Of a stretch of DNA of 64,000 nucleotides, positions 25,177 through 33,322 are shown piece by piece. The first letter of the stretch is position 1. Every line of letters starts with the position of its first letter. This stretch comes from Clostridium thermarum (GTDB taxonomy: Bacteria > Bacillota > Clostridia > Clostridiales > Clostridiaceae), in assembly GCF_006351925.1 (NCBI RefSeq), contig NZ_CP040924.1:1448001-1512000 (forward strand), in the 5' to 3' direction. The position numbers were made by a program, and so were the translations under genes. The notes under the pieces were generated by a model that saw nothing but the letters and a program-made list of their open reading frames with translations, searched no databases and had not been told where the DNA came from.

Positions 25177-26811
25177 CTAAGTTTTACTCATACTGGAAAT
25201 GGTTGAGGTCAGTGGCGGTATTATTTGCTTCTTCCTGGATATAATTCCGGGGAGGTATACGTGGTTACCATCCAGTTTAGTGTTAAAGGCTCTTGCAACT
25301 ACTTCCTTTTCTTCGCCTGCTACTATAAGTTCGGAGCCGCCTTTTAAAATGTCAGTAACCATTAGCACAAGTAGGGCAAACCCGCTCTCACGGACCTTTC
25401 TTTCCATAAGGCTAAAAATATCTTGTTTCATAGGTTGGAAACTTTCCATGTCAAGTGTACCCACCTGTGAAATGCCCACCTTGTAATTACTGATGGTGAA
25501 CACTTTAAAGTCCTGATGGAAGATCTCTTCCGGAGTTTTATCCAATAGAGAAGTACCTGCCTTGAACATTTCCCGGGCAAACTTTTCTACATCTATATCC
25601 GCTATTTCAGAAAGTCTCTTTAACATTATCCTATCCACGTTGGTGGAGGTAGGAGACTTAAATAAAAGAGTATCCGATATTATTGCCGCGCACAGGAGGC
25701 CAGCTGTTTTTTTGCTTGGCCTTATGCCATTCTCAAAGAATATGGAGGCTATAATGGTAGAAGTACTTCCTACTGGCTCATTTCTGAAATATATGGGGCT
25801 ACCGGTTTGGACATCAGCAACTCTGTGATGGTCTATTATTTCCAGTATTTCCGCATCTTCAATGCCATGAACAGATTGGGACCGCTCATTGTGATCTACA
25901 AGGATTACTTTTTTTTTGTTCTGAGAAATAAGATGATACCTGGATATGCTTCCGATGACAATGTCATTTTTGTCAACAACCGGATAGCTTCTGTAACGGG
26001 TTTCCAACATTATGTCTTTTATTTCATCTACAAAGTCCTCAGTGCTAAAGGTTATGATATTATCCCTGCTCATCACATGGCTAACCGGTATACTTTGGGT
26101 TATAAGCCTGGCAGCGGTAAAAGCATCATAAGGAGTAACTATTAATGAACATCCTTTGGCTTTGGCAAGGTCCAGGACTTCCTTTGACACTTCATGATTA
26201 TCAGTGAAGACGCATAAGGATGCCCCCTTGTTTATTGCCAGTAATTGCACTTCTTGAGAGGAGCAGCATATAGCTATATCTCCCTGTTCAAAGTCAGCAT
26301 CAAGGGAGGCTATGATTATTTTTCCTTCAAATTTTGGTGATTCACCATGTATGTATATGTATTTTGCGGATAGAGTATCCAAGATGTTTTCAATTTTGGT
26401 ATCACTCTTAGCTAAAATGTTGTTATCCCAAACATCCATAAAGGTGGAGATAACATTGGAATTTGAGACGATGCCGATGAGGTTATTAGTTTCATTGGTA
26501 ACTGGAAGAGTTTTTACATTGTTTTTTTTCATCAGATTCCATGCCATCTTTAAGGAAATGTCTGAGGAAATTAGCGCTATCTTATCAATGTTTAAGTCAG
26601 CAACCTGAGCCTTTACTGTATCAATTAACATGGGAGGCTCCACATCAAAGTATTCCAACACAAAGCGGGTTTCTCTGTTTATCTCTCCCAATCTCACTGG
26701 TATGGCCGGTATGCTTTGAGTTTTATTCTTAAACTCAGCATAGGCAATGGGAGCACAAATGGAATCTGTATCTGGATTTTTATGTCCGGTTATATAAATA
26801 ACATCCTTCAT
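25177..26811 (-). CDS. ppaC: CBS/DRTGG-containing manganese-dependent inorganic pyrophosphatase
   Basis: This family II (DHH) enzyme splits pyrophosphate to phosphate in the cytoplasm. The 544-residue product is the regulated clostridial form. It has the metal motif GHKNPDTDS at residues 9-17 (His10, Asp14, Asp16), a first CBS domain (about 70-130), a DRTGG domain (about 150-235), and a second CBS domain (about 245-300). DHH catalytic residues follow in EIIDHHRVAD, and a DHHA2 domain carries the phosphate-binding SRKKQIIPPL motif. Related CBS-PPases are inhibited by AMP or ADP and activated by diadenosine polyphosphates through the inserted domains. GGAAAGGGG precedes the ATG, and a sigma-A promoter lies upstream. 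Confidence 0.95.
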   Translation of the reverse strand: MKDVIYITGHKNPDTDSICAPIAYAEFKNKTQSIPAIPVRLGEINRETRFVLEYFDVEPPMLIDTVKAQVADLNIDKIALISSDISLKMAWNLMKKNNVKTLPVTNETNNLIGIVSNSNVISTFMDVWDNNILAKSDTKIENILDTLSAKYIYIHGESPKFEGKIIIASLDADFEQGDIAICCSSQEVQLLAINKGASLCVFTDNHEVSKEVLDLAKAKGCSLIVTPYDAFTAARLITQSIPVSHVMSRDNIITFSTEDFVDEIKDIMLETRYRSYPVVDKNDIVIGSISRYHLISQNKKKVILVDHNERSQSVHGIEDAEILEIIDHHRVADVQTGSPIYFRNEPVGSTSTIIASIFFENGIRPSKKTAGLLCAAIISDTLLFKSPTSTNVDRIMLKRLSEIADIDVEKFAREMFKAGTSLLDKTPEEIFHQDFKVFTISNYKVGISQVGTLDMESFQPMKQDIFSLMERKVRESGFALLVLMVTDILKGGSELIVAGEEKEVVARAFNTKLDGNHVYLPGIISRKKQIIPPLTSTISSMSKT

Positions 26812-26854
26812 AGAAGTCCCCTTTCCTTAATAGGATAACGATTTAATTTCTTTT

Positions 26855-26883
26855 ATTTTATATTCATCTCTAATAAATGTAAA
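26855..26883 (-). promoter_or_regulatory. Sigma-A-type promoter of the pyrophosphatase gene
   Basis: Read on the - strand, TTTACA (26883-26878) and TAAAAT (26860-26855) are separated by exactly 17 bp, each matching consensus at five of six positions. Transcription would start near 26848, giving a leader of about 37 bases before the ATG at 26811. The opposite side of this 161-bp gap must hold the promoter of the Ca2+ ATPase gene, but no comparably good pair is visible there. Confidence 0.65.
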
Positions 26884-26972
26884 GAATAAAATTCATCATA
26901 GCAGGAAAATTGCACTCATATATTATATAGGATAGTGTAAGGGACACTGAACATTTATAAGGAGGCTAATAA

Positions 26973-29531
26973 ATGATTGAGGAAAAAGATCTGATAAGAG
27001 GCTTAACCACGCAGGAGGCTGAAAGAAGGCTGAAACAGTATGGACTAAATGTGTTGGAAGAGAAAGAAAAGTTGTCACCTTTTAAAATATTTCTGGCACA
27101 GTTTAATGATTTCATAACCTGGGTTCTGATAGCAGCAACTATTATATCAGGGTTAATGGGAGAAAAGGCAGATGCCATTACGATTCTGATAATAATTTTT
27201 ATGAATGCTATCCTAGGCTTTGTTCAGGAATATAGAACAGAAAAGTCACTGGATGCACTTAAGAAGATGGCGGCACCCACAGCAAAGGTAATAAGAGATG
27301 GGAAGGTTAAGGTTATAAATGCCGAGTACATAGTGATAGGAGATACAGTTTTATTGGAAAGCGGTGACAGAATTCCTGCAGATGCTGTGATACTACATTC
27401 CAGCAATGTTATGGTTGACGAGTCCCTGCTTACGGGAGAATCTGTAGGGGTAATCAAGAGCTCCAGAGATAAGGAAAATTCCTTGTATATGGGTACTGTA
27501 CTCTTAACGGGAAAGGCTACCGCTAAGGTAATACATACTGGAATGGAAACAGAGATGGGCAAAATTGCAGACATGCTTCAGAACATAGAAGAAGAAAAGT
27601 CGCCCTTGAAGGAAAAGCTTGCATCCCTAGGTAAGGTAATGGTGGCAATCTGTATAGTCATATGCGTAATGGTAACTGTATTGGGTATCATAAGAGGTAA
27701 TGCTCCGGTGGACATGTTCCTCATGGGAGTAAGTTTGGCTGTAGCAGCTATACCGGAGGGGTTACCGGCTATAGTAACAGTGGCCTTGGCCCTAGGTGTA
27801 TCCAGAATGCTGAAGAGAAATGCCCTGGTAAGAAAGCTACCTGCAGTTGAGACCCTGGGGTGTACTTCTATAATCTGCAGTGACAAGACCGGTACACTCA
27901 CAGAAAATAAGATGACGGTTAAAGCCATTTACTACAATAATAATATGGTAGAATGCGGTGACAGAAAGAGCTTTAAGGGCTTAATCAACAGCACTATATT
28001 GAAGAAGATCTTCACCTTCTGCAACGATGTGAACTTTGACTTCGATAAAAAGGACATTTCCCCCGCCATTTTTGGTGATCCTACTGAAACAGCCTTGATA
28101 AGAGCCTTTTTTGAAGACAGCAGGGAGCTTAAGGCCTTTATGTCAACGGCTCTGAGGACCTATGACATCCCATTCGACTCCAATAGGAAAATGATGACTG
28201 TGGTGATGAAGGAAAGGGGAATAGAGACCTGCTATGTAAAAGGTGCTCCTGAGAGAATATTGGAAAAATGTAAGAGGATATTGATCAATGGTGAAGCTAA
28301 ACCAATGACTGATTACTATAGGAGGGCAATCTTAAATAATGTAGATATTATGTCCAGTAAAGCCCTGAGATGTATAGCAGCAGCCTACAGGGATACAGGC
28401 ATTACCCACAGCAAATCTGTAGAAAATGACCTCATTTTTGTGGGGATTGCCGGTATTATTGACCCGCCAAGAAAGGAAGTTAAGGATTCTGTATTGCAGT
28501 GTCGTATTGCAGGGATAAAGCCTGTTATGATAACCGGAGACCATAAAAATACAGCCTATGCCATAGGAAAAGAACTGGACATTTGCAAGGGCATTGACGA
28601 GGTAATAACCGGTGAAGAGTTGGATAGGCTCAGCGATAAAGAACTTTCTGCAAGGATAGATAAGCTGTCTATCTTTGCCAGGGTAAGTCCTCAACATAAG
28701 TTGAGGATAGTAAAAATTTTAAAGGCCAAGGGTAAAATTGTGGCCATGACCGGTGATGGGGTAAATGATGCGCCTGCGGTTAAAGAAGCGGACATAGGAA
28801 TATCCATGGGCATATCCGGTACAGATGTAACCAAGGAAGCTTCTTCCATGATTTTAATGGATGACAACTTTGCTACAATAGTTGCGGCTGTGGAGGAAGG
28901 CCGAGTTATTTATAGGAATATAAGAAAGTTCATAAGATACTTGTTATCCTGTAATCTCGGTGAAGTTCTTACAATGTTCCTGGCTACCTTATTCTACCTT
29001 GATCCGCCCCTAAAGGCCATACAAATACTGTTTGTAAACCTAGCTACCGATGGCCTGCCTGCCATTGCTCTGGGAATAGACCCACCTGAAAAAGATATAA
29101 TGTATGAGAGACCAAGAACCAAAAATGAGAGCATCTTTGCCAGAGGTCTCACTGAGAAGATCGTATTCCGTGGAGGACTTATCGGCATATGCACTGTATT
29201 TGCCTTCATCATTGCCAAAATGAAGGGCTACTCCTTACAATGCGGCAGAACCATTGCCCTAAGCACCCTGGTACTTTCACAGCTGATCCATGTTTTTGAG
29301 TGCAGGTCTGAGAAGCATTCATTGTTTGAAATCAATCCGTTGACAAATAAATATTTGATTGGCGCTGTATTGATCTCTGTTACCATGCTCATATCCATTA
29401 TCTATGTGGTACCATTGCAAAAGGTATTCGACACAGTAGCCCTTGGATCCACCCAATGGTTCATAGTACTCTTCTTCTCAGGCATCATAGCCTTGATCAA
29501 CAGCGTATACCTATATTTAAGGAGAAAGTAA
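26973..29531 (+). CDS. P-type Ca2+-transporting ATPase
   Basis: This 852-residue P2-type ATPase most likely exports Ca2+. The phosphorylated Asp304 sits in CSDKTGTLT, and the TGES-type motif (LLTGES), the KGAPE motif and the GDGVNDAPA hinge are all present. Ion-site residues match SERCA: Glu262 in PEGL of M4, Asn661 and Glu664 in M5 (CNLGEV), and Asn689 and Asp693 in M6 (NLATDGLP). In M8, Gln appears where SERCA has Glu908, as in plasma-membrane pumps, which may mean one Ca2+ per cycle. AGGAGG precedes ATG 26973. It is monocistronic, ending at a strong terminator. Confidence 0.92.
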   Translation: MIEEKDLIRGLTTQEAERRLKQYGLNVLEEKEKLSPFKIFLAQFNDFITWVLIAATIISGLMGEKADAITILIIIFMNAILGFVQEYRTEKSLDALKKMAAPTAKVIRDGKVKVINAEYIVIGDTVLLESGDRIPADAVILHSSNVMVDESLLTGESVGVIKSSRDKENSLYMGTVLLTGKATAKVIHTGMETEMGKIADMLQNIEEEKSPLKEKLASLGKVMVAICIVICVMVTVLGIIRGNAPVDMFLMGVSLAVAAIPEGLPAIVTVALALGVSRMLKRNALVRKLPAVETLGCTSIICSDKTGTLTENKMTVKAIYYNNNMVECGDRKSFKGLINSTILKKIFTFCNDVNFDFDKKDISPAIFGDPTETALIRAFFEDSRELKAFMSTALRTYDIPFDSNRKMMTVVMKERGIETCYVKGAPERILEKCKRILINGEAKPMTDYYRRAILNNVDIMSSKALRCIAAAYRDTGITHSKSVENDLIFVGIAGIIDPPRKEVKDSVLQCRIAGIKPVMITGDHKNTAYAIGKELDICKGIDEVITGEELDRLSDKELSARIDKLSIFARVSPQHKLRIVKILKAKGKIVAMTGDGVNDAPAVKEADIGISMGISGTDVTKEASSMILMDDNFATIVAAVEEGRVIYRNIRKFIRYLLSCNLGEVLTMFLATLFYLDPPLKAIQILFVNLATDGLPAIALGIDPPEKDIMYERPRTKNESIFARGLTEKIVFRGGLIGICTVFAFIIAKMKGYSLQCGRTIALSTLVLSQLIHVFECRSEKHSLFEINPLTNKYLIGAVLISVTMLISIIYVVPLQKVFDTVALGSTQWFIVLFFSGIIALINSVYLYLRRK

Positions 29532-29562
29532 AAAAAACGGAAGCTCAGCTTCCGTTTTTTTT
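29532..29562. terminator. Bidirectional terminator after the Ca2+ ATPase gene
   Basis: A-tract plus CGGAAGC pairs with GCTTCCG plus a T8 run around the 3-base loop TCA. Because the stem is flanked by A-runs on the left and T-runs on the right, it can stop transcription in both directions, serving the ATPase gene and the convergent - strand gene that ends at 29592. Confidence 0.92.
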
Positions 29563-29591
29563 ATTGCATATCTATCTGAAACATGCATGTT

Positions 29592-30002
29592 CTATTTATA
29601 TTTATACTGAACTTTGGTAGCCTTCTTTACAGCGTCACCGTCAACAGGGAACAGGTCCTTCTTTGTGGTAAGGTTCATAACGTTCAAAATCTCAATAATT
29701 TCTCTGTTTTCCTTACCTTTCTTACCCTTCAAACCCTGGATGATTACCAGATTACCTTGACTTACAGGGATAAACTTTGGCTTCTTAAACCATTTATTCT
29801 TCTTATAAACACAGGACACAACACCCTTGCTTCTATCCGGCTTTACAATTATTGAAACCTTTAGTTTATGAAAAATCCATAAGATCTTCTTTTCTTCAAT
29901 TTTAACTGAAAGTATGTTTCCTCTTACTTGTGTTAGACGGTCTCCATATTTTTTCAGGTATGAGTTCTGATAATAGGTTGCTAATTTTTCTTTAAATCCC
30001 AT
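29592..30002 (-). CDS. Conserved-looking basic protein of unknown function
   Basis: I do not recognise this 136-residue protein. It is strongly basic (many Lys), has no membrane helix, and looks beta-rich in the middle (GNILSVKIEEKKILWIFHKLKVSIIVK, then GNLVIIQGLKGKKG). The N terminus MGFKEKLATYYQNSYLKKYGDRLTQVRG is helical. The pattern of alternating strands and Lys could suit a nucleic-acid or anionic-polymer binder, but this is only composition. GGAG lies 8 bases before the ATG at 30002. It is monocistronic, facing the Ca2+ ATPase gene across a shared terminator. Confidence 0.7.
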   Translation of the reverse strand: MGFKEKLATYYQNSYLKKYGDRLTQVRGNILSVKIEEKKILWIFHKLKVSIIVKPDRSKGVVSCVYKKNKWFKKPKFIPVSQGNLVIIQGLKGKKGKENREIIEILNVMNLTTKKDLFPVDGDAVKKATKVQYKYK

Positions 30003-30209
30003 ATGTATGACTCCTTTTCATAAAAATTTATACTAAAGTTTATTTTAATAACTAATCTATTGATTGTGAATGAAAAATAACTGAATATGTTATTGATATG
30101 TCAAACTTCACATAATTATTCAATTTATTATATCATAATGTTGCTTTTATTAAAACAAGAATTTAATTTCTGGTCACTACAGAAAGAAAATACGAAACAT
30201 TATCTTCAT

Positions 30210-30357
30210 CACTGAACACACTGAAGACGCTGAATTACGCGGAAGAGATTTATATTTTTAACACTGAATTTAACAGAGGACACTGAGAACACGGAAGGAG
30301 CATCCTTTAAGCCACCTTCCGCGTCCTCAGTGTTCTCCGTGGATTCCGTGTTTAAAT
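30210..30357. repeat. Palindromic dispersed-repeat element
   Basis: Inverted arms of about 40 bp (30260-30298 and 30315-30353) share CACTGAGRACRCGGAAGG-type sequence and would fold into a long imperfect hairpin with a 16-base loop. To the left (30210-30247) are extra unit copies such as ACACTGAAGACGCTGAA and ACGCGGAAGAG. The outer part of the right arm, read on the - strand, is 25/29 identical to 45119-45147 in the gap before the M16 genes. The element is far more GC-rich than its surroundings. It resembles non-coding dispersed hairpin repeats rather than an insertion sequence, as no transposase or target duplication is seen. Confidence 0.7.
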
Positions 30358-30426
30358 TTTTTAAACTTGACAATTTTCTTTAATTATACCGTAGTCCAAT
30401 TGAATAAAAATTAAAAATTAGAGCAT

Positions 30427-30455
30427 TTGCATAGTAACACCTTTAATAATATAAT
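30427..30455 (+). promoter_or_regulatory. Likely promoter of the hyp-mbh operon
   Basis: A perfect TATAAT (30450-30455) lies exactly 17 bp after TTGCAT (30427-30432), which keeps the key TTG of the -35 box. Transcription would start near 30462, within the palindrome TATGATATCATA (30460-30471). A second dyad, TTGGA-N6-TCCAA (30485-30500), follows. The leader would be about 90 bases. The dyads are candidate operators; no regulator can be named. Confidence 0.55.
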
Positions 30456-30552
30456 AGAATATGATATCATAAACTATAGAAGTATTGGAAAATAATCCAA
30501 GTACAGCAAGAGGAAATTTGTATAACAGATTTAAATATAAGGGAGTGTAATT

Positions 30553-30783
30553 ATGTGTTTAGGAGTTCCACTAAGGATAGTGAGTATTGAAAATGACAAA
30601 GAAGCAGTAGGAGAAATGAATGGAATTAAGAAAAAGATTAGGATAGATCTATTGCCGGACATTAAGTCCGGGGATTATGTAATGGTGCACGCAGGCTTTG
30701 CCCTGGAGAAAATCGATGAAAGTTTAGCCAAGGATACTATGGATGCCCTGGAAGAAGTGCGAAAAATGGTGGCAGATAAATAG
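30553..30783 (+). CDS. hypC: [NiFe]-hydrogenase maturation chaperone HypC
   Basis: HypC carries the iron-cyanide-carbonyl group with HypD and delivers it to the hydrogenase large subunit. The 76-residue product begins MCLGVPLRIVSIE, the invariant N terminus in which Cys2 is the working residue. The rest forms the small beta barrel (GDYVMVHAGFALEKID). Length is normal. AAGGGAG precedes ATG 30553. It opens the hyp-mbh operon and is followed by hypD 14 bp later. Confidence 0.96.
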   Translation: MCLGVPLRIVSIENDKEAVGEMNGIKKKIRIDLLPDIKSGDYVMVHAGFALEKIDESLAKDTMDALEEVRKMVADK

Positions 30784-30797
30784 CGGGAGATGGAGCA

Positions 30798-31865
30798 ATG
30801 GATATACAAGAGTTAAAGCGAAAGATTGAGTTTATAAACAGCTATAAGGAAAGGGTCAATATAATGGAAGTCTGTGGTACCCACACCATGGCTATCGGTA
30901 AGCATGGGATAAGAGGATTGTTAGCAAGTAATATCAACCTGCTTTCTGGGCCAGGCTGTCCCGTATGTGTAACACCGGACCACTATATAGATTATATCTA
31001 TGATCTTGCAGTAAACAAGAATTGCCTAATTGCAACTTACGGGGATATGATAAGGGTGCCGGGGACAGAGAGACATATTTCCCTTGAAAAGGCCAAGGCC
31101 CTAGGAGCAGAGGTGAGGATGGTCTACTCCAGCTTGGATGCAGTGAAGCTTGCCAAAGAAAATCTGGAGAAAAGAGTGGTTTTCTTGGGTATAGGCTTTG
31201 AAACTACAACTCCGGCAACGGCCATTGCCGTAATGGAAGCTCAAAAGTTGGGCTTGGACAATTTTTATATATTGTCCATGCATAAGAAGATAGAACCGGT
31301 TATGCGATTATTATTAGAGGACGAGGAACTGAAGATAGATGCTTTTTTATGCCCGGGTCATGTGGCGGTAATAATTGGTGAGGATGGTTTTAAATTTCTG
31401 GAGGAATATGACTGTGCGGCTTCTATTGCTGGCTTTGAATTGGACGAGGTTATCAATGGCCTATATAGCCTTATATTAGATTTAAAGTCCAACAGTACTA
31501 CCATAAAAAATGTCTATAGTGCTGTGGTTAGGAAGGAAGGCAATAAGGCAGCTCAAAGCATAATTGAGAAATACTTTTGTGCAGAGCATGACTACTGGAG
31601 AGGTCTTGGCCTGGTTAAAGACAGCGGCTTTAAGTTAAAGAGAGAATATTCCAAGTACAATATAGAAGAGGTTTTTCCCATTGACCACAGCAATCCTGAA
31701 AAGAGGAAAAATGGATGTCAATGCGGTGAAGTGCTGAAGGGAAAAATAGCACCGGACCAGTGCAAGCTCTTTGGAAGGGTATGTAGTCCCGAATCACCGG
31801 TGGGACCCTGTATGGTTTCTGGTGAAGGAAGCTGTGCTGCCAGATACAAGTTTGGTAATTATTAA
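30798..31865 (+). CDS. hypD: [NiFe]-hydrogenase maturation protein HypD
   Basis: HypD is the [4Fe-4S] scaffold on which the Fe(CN)2CO group is built together with HypC and HypE. The 355-residue product shows the family motifs: MEVCGTHTMAIGKHGI near residue 23, SGPGCPVCVTP near residue 52, and the C-terminal Cys cluster CQCGEVLKGKIAPDQCKLFG ... CSPESPVGPCMVSGEGSC that binds the cluster. ATG 30798 follows GGGAGATGGAG. All expected Cys motifs are present, so it should be active. Confidence 0.96.
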   Translation: MDIQELKRKIEFINSYKERVNIMEVCGTHTMAIGKHGIRGLLASNINLLSGPGCPVCVTPDHYIDYIYDLAVNKNCLIATYGDMIRVPGTERHISLEKAKALGAEVRMVYSSLDAVKLAKENLEKRVVFLGIGFETTTPATAIAVMEAQKLGLDNFYILSMHKKIEPVMRLLLEDEELKIDAFLCPGHVAVIIGEDGFKFLEEYDCAASIAGFELDEVINGLYSLILDLKSNSTTIKNVYSAVVRKEGNKAAQSIIEKYFCAEHDYWRGLGLVKDSGFKLKREYSKYNIEEVFPIDHSNPEKRKNGCQCGEVLKGKIAPDQCKLFGRVCSPESPVGPCMVSGEGSCAARYKFGNY

Positions 31866-31888
31866 CTAAAGTAAAAGGATGTGTTTTT

Positions 31889-32890
31889 ATGGATGAACTG
31901 ATTTCATTGTCTTATGGTAATGGAGGAAAAAAGACCTCCAAACTAATTGAAGAGCTTATTTTGCCCAAGCTAAAAAATGACAAGCTGGAGGTCCTAAGCG
32001 ATGGGGCTCTTTTGCATGTACAAAACAATATAGCATTTTCCACAGACAGCTATGTAATATATCCCTATATATTTCCGGGGGGAGATATAGGGAAATTAAG
32101 TGTTTGTGGTACAGTAAACGATTTGTTGATGTGTGGAAGCATCCCAAAGTACCTAAGTTTATCCTTTATATTGGAGGAAGGCTTTTCTGTAGAGGAGCTT
32201 AAGAAGATCATAGAATCCATTTCAAAGACAGCTGAGGCTGCAGGGGTTCAGGTAGTTACCGGGGACACCAAGGTGGTTGACAAAGGACATGGTCATGGAA
32301 TCTACATAAACACTGCAGGTATCGGAGAAAGAGTGGAAGGTATAAACTACGGAAAAGAAAAAATTAAGGTTGGAGACAAGATTATTTTGAGCGGAAGCTG
32401 CGGAAACCACGGTGTTTCAATACTAAATGCCAGAGAGGGCCTAATTGATACGGCCATAGAATCCGATTGTGCAGTATTGAAGGAGCCTATAGAGTATATG
32501 TACAAGTACGGTGACGGGGTTAAAATCTTAAGAGACCCTACCAGGGGAGGAGTTGCCACTACACTTAATGAGTTTGTTGAAGGCATGTCCTTTTCTATAG
32601 AAATCCTGGAGGATTCTGTACCTGTGGATGCCCATATCAGAACAGCCTGTGAACTTTTGGGACTAGATCCCTTGTATAGTGCCAATGAAGGCAAGTATTT
32701 GGCAGTAGTGGATGCAGAAATTGCAGATGAGGTTGTAAAAGGCCTATCAGGGATAGAACTTTCACAAAAGGCTGCAATTATCGGTGAGGTAGTTGACTAT
32801 ATGCCTTCAAAAGTGCTGCTTAAGGGAAGCCTGGGGGGAAGGAGGATTTTGGATAAGCTTAGCTATGACATATTGCCGAGAATATGTTAA
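31889..32890 (+). CDS. hypE: [NiFe]-hydrogenase maturation protein HypE
   Basis: HypE is an AIR-synthase-like ATPase that dehydrates the carbamoyl group on its C-terminal Cys to make the cyanide ligand. The 333-residue product has the SYGNGGKKTSKLIEELI start, the STDSYVIYPYIFPGG segment, a Gly-rich ATP site, and ends exactly in LPRIC, with the catalytic Cys as the last residue. HypF, which supplies the carbamoyl group, is not in this window and must be encoded elsewhere. It is followed 30 bp later by the first structural gene. Confidence 0.96.
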   Translation: MDELISLSYGNGGKKTSKLIEELILPKLKNDKLEVLSDGALLHVQNNIAFSTDSYVIYPYIFPGGDIGKLSVCGTVNDLLMCGSIPKYLSLSFILEEGFSVEELKKIIESISKTAEAAGVQVVTGDTKVVDKGHGHGIYINTAGIGERVEGINYGKEKIKVGDKIILSGSCGNHGVSILNAREGLIDTAIESDCAVLKEPIEYMYKYGDGVKILRDPTRGGVATTLNEFVEGMSFSIEILEDSVPVDAHIRTACELLGLDPLYSANEGKYLAVVDAEIADEVVKGLSGIELSQKAAIIGEVVDYMPSKVLLKGSLGGRRILDKLSYDILPRIC

Positions 32891-32920
32891 CTATTATCTA
32901 TAAATTAAGGAGGTATGTAA

Positions 32921-33298
32921 GTGGGAAAGTTTGATGGGGAGTATGTTACAAAAGAGCAGCTCTTTTCTATAGCTCAAAAGTTTAGGGAGGAAAAGAGAAG
33001 GCTGGTTATAATCAATGGCTATATAGACAAGGAAGGAAATAATGTGGTGGCCTATAATTTTGAAATTGATGGACACATAAAGACCTATCTATGCAAGGGC
33101 TATAGTACTTTACCATCTTTAACAGGGATTTATGGTGGCTCGGCCCAATGGTGTGAAGAAGAAATCTGCGAATTTATGCCCATAGACTTTGAAAGCTTGG
33201 AGAAGTCCGGCAGACTCTTTTTACCGGAGGAATTTGACGGCTCGGGACAAATACTGGTAATGCCACTTTCAGAGCTTAAAAAGGCTGCAGAAAAATAA
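32921..33298 (+). CDS. Membrane-bound hydrogenase NuoC-like subunit (MbhK type)
   Basis: This 125-residue soluble subunit corresponds to the 30-kDa (NuoC, EchD, MbhK) subunit that caps the large subunit in group 4 hydrogenases and complex I. The LVIINGYIDKEGNNVVAYNFEIDGHIKTYLC strands and the short PSLTGIYGGSAQWCEEEICEFM segment match the conserved fold (the NuoC pattern of ... W EREIYDMFGI). It is shorter than most relatives. The start is GTG 32921 after TAAGGAGGT. It directly precedes the large-subunit gene, as in Mbh clusters. Confidence 0.85.
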   Translation: MGKFDGEYVTKEQLFSIAQKFREEKRRLVIINGYIDKEGNNVVAYNFEIDGHIKTYLCKGYSTLPSLTGIYGGSAQWCEEEICEFMPIDFESLEKSGRLFLPEEFDGSGQILVMPLSELKKAAEK

Positions 33299-33322
33299 AA
33301 GATACCATAAGGAGGATTTATT

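Larger units (their letters stand above)
30003..30552. other. 550-bp gap with palindromic repeat and hyp-mbh promoter
   Basis: No coding frame with a ribosome binding site is visible. The left 180 bp is AT-rich and must hold the promoter of the - strand gene. The centre (about 30210-30357) holds degenerate CACTGA/ACGGAAG-type repeat units and a long inverted repeat, annotated separately. The right end holds a promoter and two short dyads upstream of hypC. Confidence 0.7.

Noticed and set aside
30210..30357. Insertion sequence or small structured RNA gene
   Set aside because: No transposase or target duplication is visible, and no flanking promoter-terminator pair marks an RNA gene, so it was kept as a repeat only.
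31956..32694. Two - strand frames opposite hypE
   Set aside because: Both are antisense to the well-conserved hypE gene and lack start signals.
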